From assembly GCA_020072805.1 (NCBI GenBank), contig JAIQGC010000009.1:1-64000 (forward strand): DNA of 64,000 nucleotides. Direction: 5' to 3'. This DNA comes from Terriglobia bacterium. Lineage in GTDB: Bacteria; Acidobacteriota; Terriglobia; Acidiferrales; UBA7541. The notes beneath the pieces were generated by a model. It was not told the DNA's origin. It searched no databases and worked only from the letters and a program-made list of their open reading frames with translations. Below are positions 34,298 to 42,102 of this stretch, one piece after another. The stretch's first letter is position 1; the number at the start of each line of letters is the position of its first letter. The position numbers were made by a program, and so were the translations under genes.

Positions 34298-35074
34298 TCA
34301 CGGATGGATGCGGAAGCCGCCATCCACCAGCAAGTCCGCGCCCGTAATAAAACTGGCTTCGTCGCTCGCCAGAAACAGAATCGCGTTGGCAATCTCGCGC
34401 GGCTCGGCCGGCCGCTGAATGAACTGCCCGGCGCAATAAGCCCTGGCCACCGCTTCCCAGTCGCCTCCGGGTCCGGCCACTTCCTTGCAGGCGTGCACCA
34501 GCAGCGGCGTGTTCACCACGCCGGGATTCACGGAGTTGCAGCGAATATTGCTCGCGGCGAAGTCGGCAACGATGTTACGCGTGATCTGCACTACCCCGCC
34601 CTTCGAGGCGCCATAGGCGGCCAGATTCGAATAGCCCAGAAAGCCGGCGATGGAGCCCGTGTTAACAATCGCGCCCCCGCCGCACTTGATCATTTCCGGA
34701 ATGGCGTACTTGCTCATGCGCTGGATGCTGGTGAGGTTGACGGCGATCTGCCGCTCCCAGTCCTCATCGCTGATGCTTACCACCGAACCCTTCACGTCGA
34801 TTCCCGCGTTATTGATCAGGATGTCCAATCCGCCGAGAAACGCAACCGCTTCCGCGACCATGCGCTGCGCGTCCGCCGTTTTCGATACGTCGCCGGATGC
34901 CGCTCTGATTTTATACCCGGCCGCGCCGAGCCGCTTGGCCGCCGCGCCCGCGCCTTCCGCGTTGATGTCTGCGGCCACCACCGAAGCCCCTTCTTCGACG
35001 AATCTTTCCACCGTGGCCAATCCGATTCCGGAAGCCGCTCCGGTGACCAGCGCCCTTTTTCCCTTGAGCCGCAT
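34298..35074 (-). CDS. SDR family oxidoreductase
   Basis: A 258-aa SDR with VTGAASGIGLATVERF near residue 11, NNAGIDVKG near 87, catalytic VNTGSIAG and YGASKGGVVQI near 136-160, and C-terminal FITGADLLVDGGF. It shares long blocks with the SDR at 33,468 (DEDWERQIAVNL in both). The substitution of NTGSIAG for the usual SS keeps the catalytic Ser. Function in the pathway is inferred only from position. Confidence 0.88.
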   Translation of the reverse strand: MRLKGKRALVTGAASGIGLATVERFVEEGASVVAADINAEGAGAAAKRLGAAGYKIRAASGDVSKTADAQRMVAEAVAFLGGLDILINNAGIDVKGSVVSISDEDWERQIAVNLTSIQRMSKYAIPEMIKCGGGAIVNTGSIAGFLGYSNLAAYGASKGGVVQITRNIVADFAASNIRCNSVNPGVVNTPLLVHACKEVAGPGGDWEAVARAYCAGQFIQRPAEPREIANAILFLASDEASFITGADLLVDGGFRIHP

Positions 35075-35121
35075 TGTGCCCCTCCCTTCTGGCCAACTGA
35101 TGAATCCGCAAACGGTTGCCG

Positions 35122-36255
35122 CTAGGCGCCCGTGACTCCTGCCGCGTCCAGTAAATCCTTCACGCGGTCCATGCCCTGAAAAGACGATTTGGCACGCGCG
35201 GGGTCAGCGAACGCGGTGATGTTCCACAGCACGATGTGCTGCAGTCCCGCCTCGCCCAGATCGCGAATCTGCTGCGCTATGTCTTCCGGCGTGCCGTTCA
35301 GAGTGTAATACTCGGTCACTTCCCGGGGCACGCGATTCATGATTTTTTCCGCTTCCGCCCGCCCGACGCGCGATGGGATGTAATCGTGGAAGCCGGAAGA
35401 TTCCTTGCCGAAAGGAGGCTCGGCCCCGAATCGCTCGAATAATTCAGCGGGGAGAAGCAGGCAGAGGCCCTTCACCAGAATGTGATCCAGAAGCTGCCGC
35501 ACCACGTTCCGATCTTCGTCCACCACCACGTAGGCCAGCATGCCCGCTTCAAACGACCGCGGGTCGCGCCCTGCTCCGCGCGCCGCCGCGTGAATCACGT
35601 CCAGCTTGGCGCGATATTCCCCCGGGGTCATGCGCGTGGGCAGCCAGCCGTCGGCCAGTTGCCCGGTGATGCCCAGTGCGCGCGGCCCGTGCGAAGCGAT
35701 CCATATGGGCGGAGTCTTGCCCTCGAAGGGCTCCAGGCCCAGCACGGCGTCTTTCAGTTTCCAGAATTGCCCGTCATAGTTCACCGGCTCGCTGCGCGAG
35801 GCCCACAACTTGCGGATAATCTTCAGCCCTTCCTCCAGTTTGGAGACGGGCTTTTCGAAGGAAAGTCCGTAGGGGGTGACGTTGCAGGCTTCCCCGGCGC
35901 CCAAGCCAAGGATGAAGCGGCCACGGGTGATGTGATCCAGGGTCAGAGCGGACTGCGCCAGCATCGCGGGATTGCGCCGCACGATGTCGGTCACTCCGGT
36001 GCCCATGCGGATCTTCTGCGTATGCGACCCCGCCGCGGCGATGGCCGCTACGGGATCGAGATAGACGTCGGCGCTCTTCTGAAAATTGGCCAGCGGGGTA
36101 ATGTCCGGCGTCCAGATCGAGCGCGGATGCCAGCCCATCAAGTGGCACGGCCACCACGCTGAATCGTAGCCGCGCGCTTCGGCGCGCTGGGCCTGCTGAA
36201 TTACTTTGTCAAACGGCGGCATGATGCCGCCTGGAATTCCCAGACGAATCTTCAT
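35122..36255 (-). CDS. LLM class flavin-dependent oxidoreductase 1
   Basis: A 377-aa luciferase-like monooxygenase/F420-dependent reductase family protein: MKIRLGIPGGIMPPFDKV, SHTQKIRMGTGVTDIVRRNP near residue 76 and FILGLGAGEACNVTPYG near 112. The family uses FMN or F420. The sequence resembles the F420-dependent subgroup, but cofactor choice cannot be settled by eye. It is one of three such genes in this unit (others at 39,870 and 40,943), all different in sequence. It lies between the SDR pair and the second IpdAB-like pair. Confidence 0.82.
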   Translation of the reverse strand: MKIRLGIPGGIMPPFDKVIQQAQRAEARGYDSAWWPCHLMGWHPRSIWTPDITPLANFQKSADVYLDPVAAIAAAGSHTQKIRMGTGVTDIVRRNPAMLAQSALTLDHITRGRFILGLGAGEACNVTPYGLSFEKPVSKLEEGLKIIRKLWASRSEPVNYDGQFWKLKDAVLGLEPFEGKTPPIWIASHGPRALGITGQLADGWLPTRMTPGEYRAKLDVIHAAARGAGRDPRSFEAGMLAYVVVDEDRNVVRQLLDHILVKGLCLLLPAELFERFGAEPPFGKESSGFHDYIPSRVGRAEAEKIMNRVPREVTEYYTLNGTPEDIAQQIRDLGEAGLQHIVLWNITAFADPARAKSSFQGMDRVKDLLDAAGVTGA

Positions 36256-36271
36256 CGTAGGCCTTTATCCA

Positions 36272-37081
36272 TTAAACTTTTGTCGCCGAGCCGCGAAATT
36301 CAATCTTGCGCATGGCCTTCGGGTCCACCACATCGCGCAGCAGGCGCAAGTATTCTCTATCCGGCGCGGGCGTTTCCGGGACGCTCGCGGGCATCACCAG
36401 TTCGAACGCGGTCTGCTCCTGCACCTGCTTGGCGGTGACGCCGCGGTGCACGCTCACCAGGCGCATGCGCTTCGAATCCGGCTCGAAGTCCATCACGCAC
36501 AGGTCGGTAATCACCAGTTGCGGACCGTTGCGCAATCCCAGCTTGGCGCGGGAGTCGCCTCCATCCAGCCAGCCGACGCAGGCGCGGAAATCCACCTTCT
36601 TCACGAACGTCCGCGGATTGTGCGTGGTGGACCAGATAAAAATGCGCTTATCGAGCGAACCCATGTCCCCCATGCCGGCCGAACCGGGCAGGCGCACTTT
36701 GGGCTTGTGATAGTCGCTGCCAATGATGCTGTTGTTGATGTTGCCGTACTGGTCGATCTGCGCCCCGCGAATGCAGAACGTCTCCAGCGTGCCGCGGTGC
36801 ACGTACGACCACATGTCCTCATACTGCGGCAAGTACATCACACAGTTCTTCCACATCGTAGGGTCGAGGGTATTGCCGATCACCGCGCCGGGCTGCGCAT
36901 CCACCCCCACGGCGCCGGCGACCCAGGTAAGGCCAGGGGCGTGCGTGGCGCGCGCCAGAAGGACGGCGGAGACGGGAATGAACGACACGGTTCCGTTCAG
37001 AATAATATCTTCGCTCGTAAACGCCTTGGCCAGCGTGCAGACCATCAATTCGTCGATCGTGTATTCCTTCGCGGTTCCCAT
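36272..37081 (-). CDS. ipdB: IpdB-like CoA-transferase family beta subunit (copy 2)
   Basis: A 269-aa protein starting MGTAKEYTIDELMVCTLAKA, with GTVSFIPVSAVLLARATHAP near residue 30 and a KRMRLVSVHRGVTAKQVQEQT segment (first part shown) that parallels HMRLKSVHPGVTVQQV of copy 1 at 5,341. It begins 3 bp after its alpha partner. Two separate IpdAB-like pairs in one locus suggest two ring-opening or CoA-transfer steps on related intermediates. Confidence 0.74.
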   Translation of the reverse strand: MGTAKEYTIDELMVCTLAKAFTSEDIILNGTVSFIPVSAVLLARATHAPGLTWVAGAVGVDAQPGAVIGNTLDPTMWKNCVMYLPQYEDMWSYVHRGTLETFCIRGAQIDQYGNINNSIIGSDYHKPKVRLPGSAGMGDMGSLDKRIFIWSTTHNPRTFVKKVDFRACVGWLDGGDSRAKLGLRNGPQLVITDLCVMDFEPDSKRMRLVSVHRGVTAKQVQEQTAFELVMPASVPETPAPDREYLRLLRDVVDPKAMRKIEFRGSATKV

Positions 37082-37084
37082 GGC

Positions 37085-37981
37085 CTAGTCCCATTTCTCC
37101 AGATTCTTCAGCGCTGCCGGCCCGCCCAGCTTCGCGAGATACTCGTCGTGCGTCTTCAGTCCATGCACGAATTCATCCAGGAAGGCCTTCGTTCCTTCCG
37201 GGGTGCGCGACTCATCCGCGTAGCGCTGAAAGACCGCGCGGTCGAAGTTGTAGCGCGGGAAGAGCGAGCAGGGGTGCGCTCCGTAGGGCAGATGCACCAG
37301 GGCATCCACCTTGAAATAGGGAATGCCGGTGCGCTCCGGCGTGCGGCGGATCTCTTCGTTTTCGACAATCTCTTCCACACTCACGATCACTTTCTTCGCG
37401 GCCCGTGGAAAGACGTCCACGTCGGTCCAGATGGGTTTGGGGAAAAACTGGATATTGCCGTAGCGGTCAGCGCGGTGCGCGTGCAGGATGGCCACGTCCG
37501 GCTCAAGCGCGCGGCAGGCCACCACCGGCTTGCCCGTGAAGGGGCATTGGATGACCTTGGTGGTATCCGGATGCAGGCCCAGGATGTCGCTTCCCAGCCC
37601 CGAGCGGGTGACCCCAAAGGGCAGGCCCATGGCGCCCGCGCCGAGACGGGTCAGAATCGTGTGTTCCGTATACTCTTCGATCTCGAGTTGCTGCGCTTCG
37701 GCGGCGCGCCGGAAATTATTGGCCATGCCGAATTCATCGAGGTTGATGATGATGGCCATCACCTTGCGCACGCATCCCGCGGCGATCATCCAGTCGAGGC
37801 CAATGCCTCCAACCACCATGGCTACCTGCAGGTCGCGCTTGCCCGCGCGGATCAGCTCGCGCACTAGCGCGAGGGGGCTCATCTGCGTGCCCATGCCCTG
37901 CATGGCAATCGTGTCGCCGTCGCGCACCAGCGCGGCGGCCTGCTGCAAACTCACCAGCTTGTCTTCTTTTTTCGCGGTCAT
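37085..37981 (-). CDS. ipdA: IpdA-like CoA-transferase family alpha subunit (copy 2)
   Basis: A 298-aa protein with DTIAMQGMGTQMSPLALVRE near residue 19 in the place of the usual glycine-rich alpha-subunit motif, and VDALVHLPYGAHPCSLFPRY near 235, parallel to VDAVVRAPYGSHPFAAPGYY of copy 1. It is coupled to ipdB copy 2. The GMGTQMSP version of the motif is diverged from copy 1 (GGFINSSHP), consistent with a different substrate. Confidence 0.75.
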   Translation of the reverse strand: MTAKKEDKLVSLQQAAALVRDGDTIAMQGMGTQMSPLALVRELIRAGKRDLQVAMVVGGIGLDWMIAAGCVRKVMAIIINLDEFGMANNFRRAAEAQQLEIEEYTEHTILTRLGAGAMGLPFGVTRSGLGSDILGLHPDTTKVIQCPFTGKPVVACRALEPDVAILHAHRADRYGNIQFFPKPIWTDVDVFPRAAKKVIVSVEEIVENEEIRRTPERTGIPYFKVDALVHLPYGAHPCSLFPRYNFDRAVFQRYADESRTPEGTKAFLDEFVHGLKTHDEYLAKLGGPAALKNLEKWD

Positions 37982-37991
37982 TCGTTCCGTC

Positions 37992-38537
37992 TCATCCCCG
38001 GGTCTTTCCGCCCGGCGCCGCGGGATCCTCTTCGCGGAACACCTGGCAGGAATTTTTCAGCACTGGGAACCAAAGTTCCCGGTTTTCGAATTCGGTCTTC
38101 TTGGGATCGTCATGCAATCCCGAACGCCGCCCGATCAGAATCGTGGCGGTAAAGCCCACCGCGGCCTGGAAAATCTCCACCAGGTGAACACATCCCTGCG
38201 TTTTCCCCAGCAGGTCCACAATGCGCCGGTTGATGCCCCGCCCGATGATCTCCCCCTCGAGTTTTTTCACAACCCCCAGCGCGTTCAGGCACAGCGTGTC
38301 GTACGGCCGCTTGGCCATCACCGCAATAGCCTGCTCGATGCTCCCGCTCGCTACGTCCACAATCATCTCCGCCTGAAAGCTGTGTTCGATGTCCTGCAGC
38401 GATGCCAGCACGTGAATCGTTTTCTCGCCGTGGTCCACCAGCTTCACGCTGATCGTGCGCTCATACACGCGGGGCGCCGCCCTGTTCCCTCCGGCTCCCA
38501 GCAGCAGCCCTGGCCCGGTTCTGTCGGCTTCTCCCAC
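37992..38537 (-). CDS. DUF2889 family protein
   Basis: A 181-aa protein. The central and C-terminal parts match DUF2889: RTISVKLVDHGEKTIHVLAS near residue 27, VVKKLEGEIIGRGINRRIVD and the signature GCVHLVEIFQAAVGF near 118. The family has no established reaction but recurs in actinobacterial and proteobacterial steroid- and CoA-ester-degradation clusters. The weak N-terminus (Gly/Arg-rich) means the true start may be a few codons later. It lies between the second IpdA and an SDR. Confidence 0.68.
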   Translation of the reverse strand: MGEADRTGPGLLLGAGGNRAAPRVYERTISVKLVDHGEKTIHVLASLQDIEHSFQAEMIVDVASGSIEQAIAVMAKRPYDTLCLNALGVVKKLEGEIIGRGINRRIVDLLGKTQGCVHLVEIFQAAVGFTATILIGRRSGLHDDPKKTEFENRELWFPVLKNSCQVFREEDPAAPGGKTRG

Positions 38538-38548
38538 CTTATGCCTCC

Positions 38549-39307
38549 TCAGCCCTGCCTCCCGCCGTCCACCCGCAGCACCTGTCCGGTGATGAAGGCG
38601 GCCGCATCGGAAATCAGATACGCCACCGCTTCGGCAATCTCTTCCGGCTCGGCCGCCCGCCCCATCGGCGTTGCCGCCTGCGCCTGCTTCCGGTGGGCTT
38701 CATCGGCGTAGGCTTCCAGCATGGGCGTTCGCACCGATCCCGGGGCCACGGCATTCACGCGGATCTTTTCCGGCCCCAGCATCCGCGCCAGTCCCACGGT
38801 GAAAGTTTCGACCGCTCCTTTGGCTGCGGCATACGGCAGCGTCATGCGCGTGCCGCCGAGCCGCGCCCCGATCGAACTGATATTGACGATCGCGCCGCCA
38901 CCGCGGCTTTGCAGAAGCGGAATCGCCGCCTGCGAGCAAAGAAACACGCTGCTCAGGTTGACCGCCAGCACGCGCTCAAACTGCTCCGCTGTCCATTCCG
39001 CGAACTGTTTGCGGTAGAGCGGATCTCCCGCGTTATTCACCAGTGCGTCCAGGCCGCCTTCCTTCTCTTCCACTGCGCGAAACATCCCGCGCACCGCCGC
39101 GCCGTCGCTCACAGCCGCCCGGTGTATCCAGGCCCTGCCGCCGGCCTGCTCGATCAGCCGTGCCGACTCCTTCGCGCCTTCCTCATTGCGCAGAAAATTG
39201 ACGATGACCGTGAATCCCCTGCTGCCCAGGGCCACGCCAATGGCCCGTCCGATGCCGGAGCTGGCACCGGTCACGAGCGCAATGCGGTTTCGTTTCTCCT
39301 CTTTCAA
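38549..39307 (-). CDS. SDR family oxidoreductase
   Basis: A 252-aa SDR: VTGASSGIGRAIGVALGSRG near residue 13, NNAGDPLYRK near 90, catalytic VNISSIGARLGG and YAAAKGAVETF near 140-160, and FITGQVLRVDGGRQG at the end. This one is FabG-like and not a close relative of the two SDRs at 33.5-35.1 kb. It starts 14 bp after the stop of the putative selenoprotein gene. Confidence 0.88.
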   Translation of the reverse strand: MKEEKRNRIALVTGASSGIGRAIGVALGSRGFTVIVNFLRNEEGAKESARLIEQAGGRAWIHRAAVSDGAAVRGMFRAVEEKEGGLDALVNNAGDPLYRKQFAEWTAEQFERVLAVNLSSVFLCSQAAIPLLQSRGGGAIVNISSIGARLGGTRMTLPYAAAKGAVETFTVGLARMLGPEKIRVNAVAPGSVRTPMLEAYADEAHRKQAQAATPMGRAAEPEEIAEAVAYLISDAAAFITGQVLRVDGGRQG

Positions 39308-39321
39308 ATCGCGTGCCGCGC

Positions 39322-39852
39322 CTAATCCTCGCAGCGGTACAAAATGTGAAACGCGTTGTTGAAGCGCTGAAAGCCGGTGACTAGCGCAAAATACGTCCCC
39401 AATTCGATCAGGTCGGCCTCACTGAAGTGCTTGCGAAACTCGGCCATGGTCGCGTCGTCAATCATTCCCTTGCGCTCCTGCGCCATGCACTCCGCGAAGC
39501 TCAGAATCGCCTTCTCCCGCTCCGTGAACGCGTCGGACTCCCTGAAATTGTCGATTTCCAGGACTTTCCGTTCCGGGATATTTGCTCGCTTGGCCCAAGC
39601 GAGATTCGCTTCCTTTCAATAATGGCAGTTGTTGAGCCGGGCCAGCCGCAGCCGCGCCAGTTCCTTGGACTCCGATTCGACATTGCCGCCCAGCACCGAT
39701 CCGTAGAATTCGTAAAACTTCTTGAACACCTCGGGATTGTTGGCCATCACCCGCGCGTACACCGTGTCGCCGATCCACTGATCGAACGTCTCGGTGAGCT
39801 GCCGGATATCCTCGGGCATCTTCGCGGGGTCCACGAGCTTGAGCTGCGGCAT
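39322..39852 (-). CDS. AhpD-like/carboxymuconolactone decarboxylase family protein, probable selenoprotein (in-frame TGA at codon 79)
   Basis: One reading frame of 177 codons runs from ATG at 39,852 (GGAGG just upstream) to TAG at 39,322, broken only by TGA at 39,618-39,616. The residues before it are ARLRLARLNNCHY. In this family they normally continue into the redox motif CxxC, so TGA stands where the second Cys belongs (C76-H-Y-U79). The 97 codons after the TGA stay in frame and family-like (SDAFTEREKAILSFAE, MAEFRKHFSEADLIELGTYF, GFQRFNNAF). A hairpin in SECIS position follows the TGA. AhpD-like Cys-x-x-Sec proteins are known, so selenocysteine insertion is the best reading; a nonsense mutation or sequencing error is possible. 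A thiol-peroxidase or related redox role is likely. Confidence 0.75.
39585..39618 (-). promoter_or_regulatory. Candidate bacterial SECIS element
   Basis: Immediately after the TGA (39,618-39,616) come 12 nt and then CTCGCTT-GGGCC-AAGCGAG, a perfect 7-bp stem with a five-base GGGCC loop starting 20 nt after the TGA. Bacterial SECIS hairpins lie within the coding region just after the UGA, with a small apical loop containing G residues. The fit in distance and shape is good; the exact loop differs from E. coli. Confidence 0.6.
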
Positions 39853-39869
39853 CTGTCCCTCCAGGGCGC

Positions 39870-40919
39870 TTACTTCTTTTTCTTCTTCGTCTTTTTCGTA
39901 AATTCCGGCATCACTTCCTTGCCGAACATTTTCAACGACTGCAGCACCTTCGCATTCGGGGGCCCGCCCGGCAGCCGGAAACGCAGCACGATTTCGTCCG
40001 CGTCGTATTCCTTCCCGTACATTTCCACCTGCCGAATGCAATCCTCCGGCGTCCCGCAGACAAAATGCTTGGCCGCCCGCGCCGTCGTGAAATCCGCTTC
40101 CTTCTGGAATTCCGGATGGTGCGTCAGAATGCCCCAGCGGTAATAGAACAGCCATTCCTCCACCGCCAGTTTCAGGAACGTTTCCTCGGCCTGCTTCCTC
40201 GTGGGCGCCACCCAGGCGTCGCGCATCAGCACCACCTTGGACTTGTTGCCGTGCTCCCTGGCACTGTCGCGATACAGCTTCACCTGGCCGTGCCACACCT
40301 TGGGGTCCAGCGGAAAAGGATCGCTGCACCACGCATCCCCCAGGCGCCCCGCTCGCGCAATCGTCTTGGGAAACATCCCTCCAACCCAGATTTCCGGCCG
40401 CGGCTTCTGGTACAGCCCGGGCACCAGCTGCACATCGGTGTACTGGTAGTATTTCCCGCTATAGGAGAACTTCTTCCCCTCCCAGGCCTTCATCAGCACA
40501 TCGAAGCCTTCCTCGAAGCGGGCCCCACGCTCATTGAAGGGTACGTTAAACATCTGGTTGTAGCCGGTGTGATAGCCGGAAGCCACGCCCAGGATCACCC
40601 GCCCGCGCGAGAGGTTGTCGATCATCGCGAACTGCTCGGCGATGTGCATGGGGTTATACAGCGGCAGAATCAGGATGTAGGTGCCCAGACGGATGCGCGT
40701 GGTGCGCGCCGCCAGCGCCGAAAGCAGCACCACCGAGCCGGGAAAAAGGCATTCCGTGCGCATGTGCCGTTCGGGAACCTGCAGCGAATCGAATCCCGCC
40801 GCTTCCGCCAGCTCCGCCTCGCGGAACAACTGGTCGGAAAAATCGGCGACTTCCTTCGACGACGGATACGGCCGGTCATACGGCCCGCCATGCGTATCCA
40901 ACAGGTAGTGAAGTTTCAT
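39870..40919 (-). CDS. LLM class flavin-dependent oxidoreductase 2
   Basis: A 349-aa protein starting MKLHYLLDTHGGPYDRPYPS; the 23 codons upstream would extend into the preceding gene and are not family-like. Motifs include RIRLGTYILILPLYNPMHIA near residue 75 and RGRVILGVASGYHTGYNQMF near 105, typical of the bacterial luciferase superfamily. It lies 17 bp before the AhpD-like gene and 23 bp after another luciferase-like gene. An oxidative or reductive step with FMN or F420 is inferred. A Lys-rich tail (EFTKKTKKKKK) is unusual. Confidence 0.83.
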   Translation of the reverse strand: MKLHYLLDTHGGPYDRPYPSSKEVADFSDQLFREAELAEAAGFDSLQVPERHMRTECLFPGSVVLLSALAARTTRIRLGTYILILPLYNPMHIAEQFAMIDNLSRGRVILGVASGYHTGYNQMFNVPFNERGARFEEGFDVLMKAWEGKKFSYSGKYYQYTDVQLVPGLYQKPRPEIWVGGMFPKTIARAGRLGDAWCSDPFPLDPKVWHGQVKLYRDSAREHGNKSKVVLMRDAWVAPTRKQAEETFLKLAVEEWLFYYRWGILTHHPEFQKEADFTTARAAKHFVCGTPEDCIRQVEMYGKEYDADEIVLRFRLPGGPPNAKVLQSLKMFGKEVMPEFTKKTKKKKK

Positions 40920-40942
40920 CGGCTGGCTCGCTCCGCTCAGTT

Positions 40943-41980
40943 TTATTGGAACTTCGGAAACACCTTTTCGCCAAACATCCGGATGCACTTCATGGTCTCC
41001 TCATGCCCGGGTCCGGTCGGATAGCGCAAATACAGAATCATGTGCTCGCAACGCGTTTCGTCGCGGTACCGCGCGATTTCGTCAATCACCTGCGCGGGCG
41101 TCCCCGCAATCAGCCGATTGGGCGCCACGCGGTCGAAGGTCCATTCCGCGTCGGTTATCGTTTTCACCCACGGCTCCCATTCCGTATTGAACCGCCCCGA
41201 TTCGAAAAAGCCCAGGTTCTTGTAGAACAAATGCATCGCCCGCACGTGCGGCCAGAAGACGTTCTCCACTTCGTGCTTCGTTTCCGCCACCCAGGCTGTG
41301 CGCAGCAGCGCCGTTTCCACCGCGGGATTCTTGTGTTCCGCCGAGGACTGGCGGTAAATATCTCCCCAGGACTTCATCACGTTGATGTGATGCAGCGGAT
41401 CGGTCACCCAGCCGCAGCCCAGCTTCCCCGCGCGCTTCAGCGCTCCTTCGCTCATCGCCCCGATCCACAGCGGCGGCCCGCTCTTCTGCACCGGCCGCGG
41501 CGTGATCGTCACGTTTTCGAGGTTGTAGTATTTCCCAGGAAAACTCCAGTTCTTCTCTCGCCACGATTTCTGAATAATCTGAATCTGCTCGGCGAAGCGT
41601 TCCACCGCTCCCTTCAACTCAATCCCAAACAGCTTGAATTCCGGCTCTACCAGCCCCAGCCCCGCGCCCAGAATCGCCCGCCCGCGCGAGATGTTGTCCA
41701 GCACGCACCATTCTTCGGCCACGTGGATGGGATGCCATTCGGGCAACTGCAAAATCGAGGTGCCCAGTCGCAACTTCTTCGTGCGCGAGGCCACCGCCGC
41801 CAGCAGCACCGCCGGCGCCGGCAGATACCCGTCCGGCATCATGTGGTGCTCCGGCACAAACATCGAATCAAAGCCGACCGCTTCGGCCAGTTCGGCTTCT
41901 TTTATGATTTCTTCGTAGAGGCGGGGAATATTGCTCCCGTCCGGCGGATCCTGGCTGTTGATGAGCATCCCGAACTTCAA
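40943..41980 (-). CDS. LLM class flavin-dependent oxidoreductase 3
   Basis: A 345-aa luciferase-like protein, starting MKFGMLINSQDPPDGSN, with FVPEHHMMPDGYLPAP near residue 42, KLRLGTSILQLPEWHPIHVA near 72 and GRAILGAGLGLVEPEFKLFG near 102. It shares the EHHM...LRLGT...HPIHVAEEW order with the gene at 39,870 and is probably its older paralogue. It is the first gene of the 12-gene minus unit; no promoter was recognised in the 69 bp before the receptor terminator. Confidence 0.84.
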   Translation of the reverse strand: MKFGMLINSQDPPDGSNIPRLYEEIIKEAELAEAVGFDSMFVPEHHMMPDGYLPAPAVLLAAVASRTKKLRLGTSILQLPEWHPIHVAEEWCVLDNISRGRAILGAGLGLVEPEFKLFGIELKGAVERFAEQIQIIQKSWREKNWSFPGKYYNLENVTITPRPVQKSGPPLWIGAMSEGALKRAGKLGCGWVTDPLHHINVMKSWGDIYRQSSAEHKNPAVETALLRTAWVAETKHEVENVFWPHVRAMHLFYKNLGFFESGRFNTEWEPWVKTITDAEWTFDRVAPNRLIAGTPAQVIDEIARYRDETRCEHMILYLRYPTGPGHEETMKCIRMFGEKVFPKFQ

Positions 41981-42043
41981 GGTGTAGCTCCTGGGGCCCG
42001 GGGTGGGCGGTCCTGCGGTACTGATGATATCCGATCGTGCTTA

Positions 42044-42079
42044 GAAAAGCGGGAGCCGGCCCTGGCGGCCCGGCTCCCG
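42044..42079 (-). terminator. Rho-independent terminator after the TonB-dependent receptor
   Basis: On the minus strand, a perfect 10-bp GC stem (42,079-42,070 with 42,059-42,050, loop 10 nt) is followed by CTTTTC. It begins about 23 bp after the receptor stop codon. Confidence 0.72.
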
Positions 42080-42102
42080 GAAAGTGTTACCCGACGGCCT
42101 GC

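Noticed and set aside
39616-39852. Reading the AhpD-like gene as a 78-residue truncated protein or pseudogene
   Set aside because: Family-like sequence continues in the same frame for 97 codons after the TGA, with a hairpin in SECIS position; simple decay would not be expected to spare this. The error possibility is kept in the feature entry.
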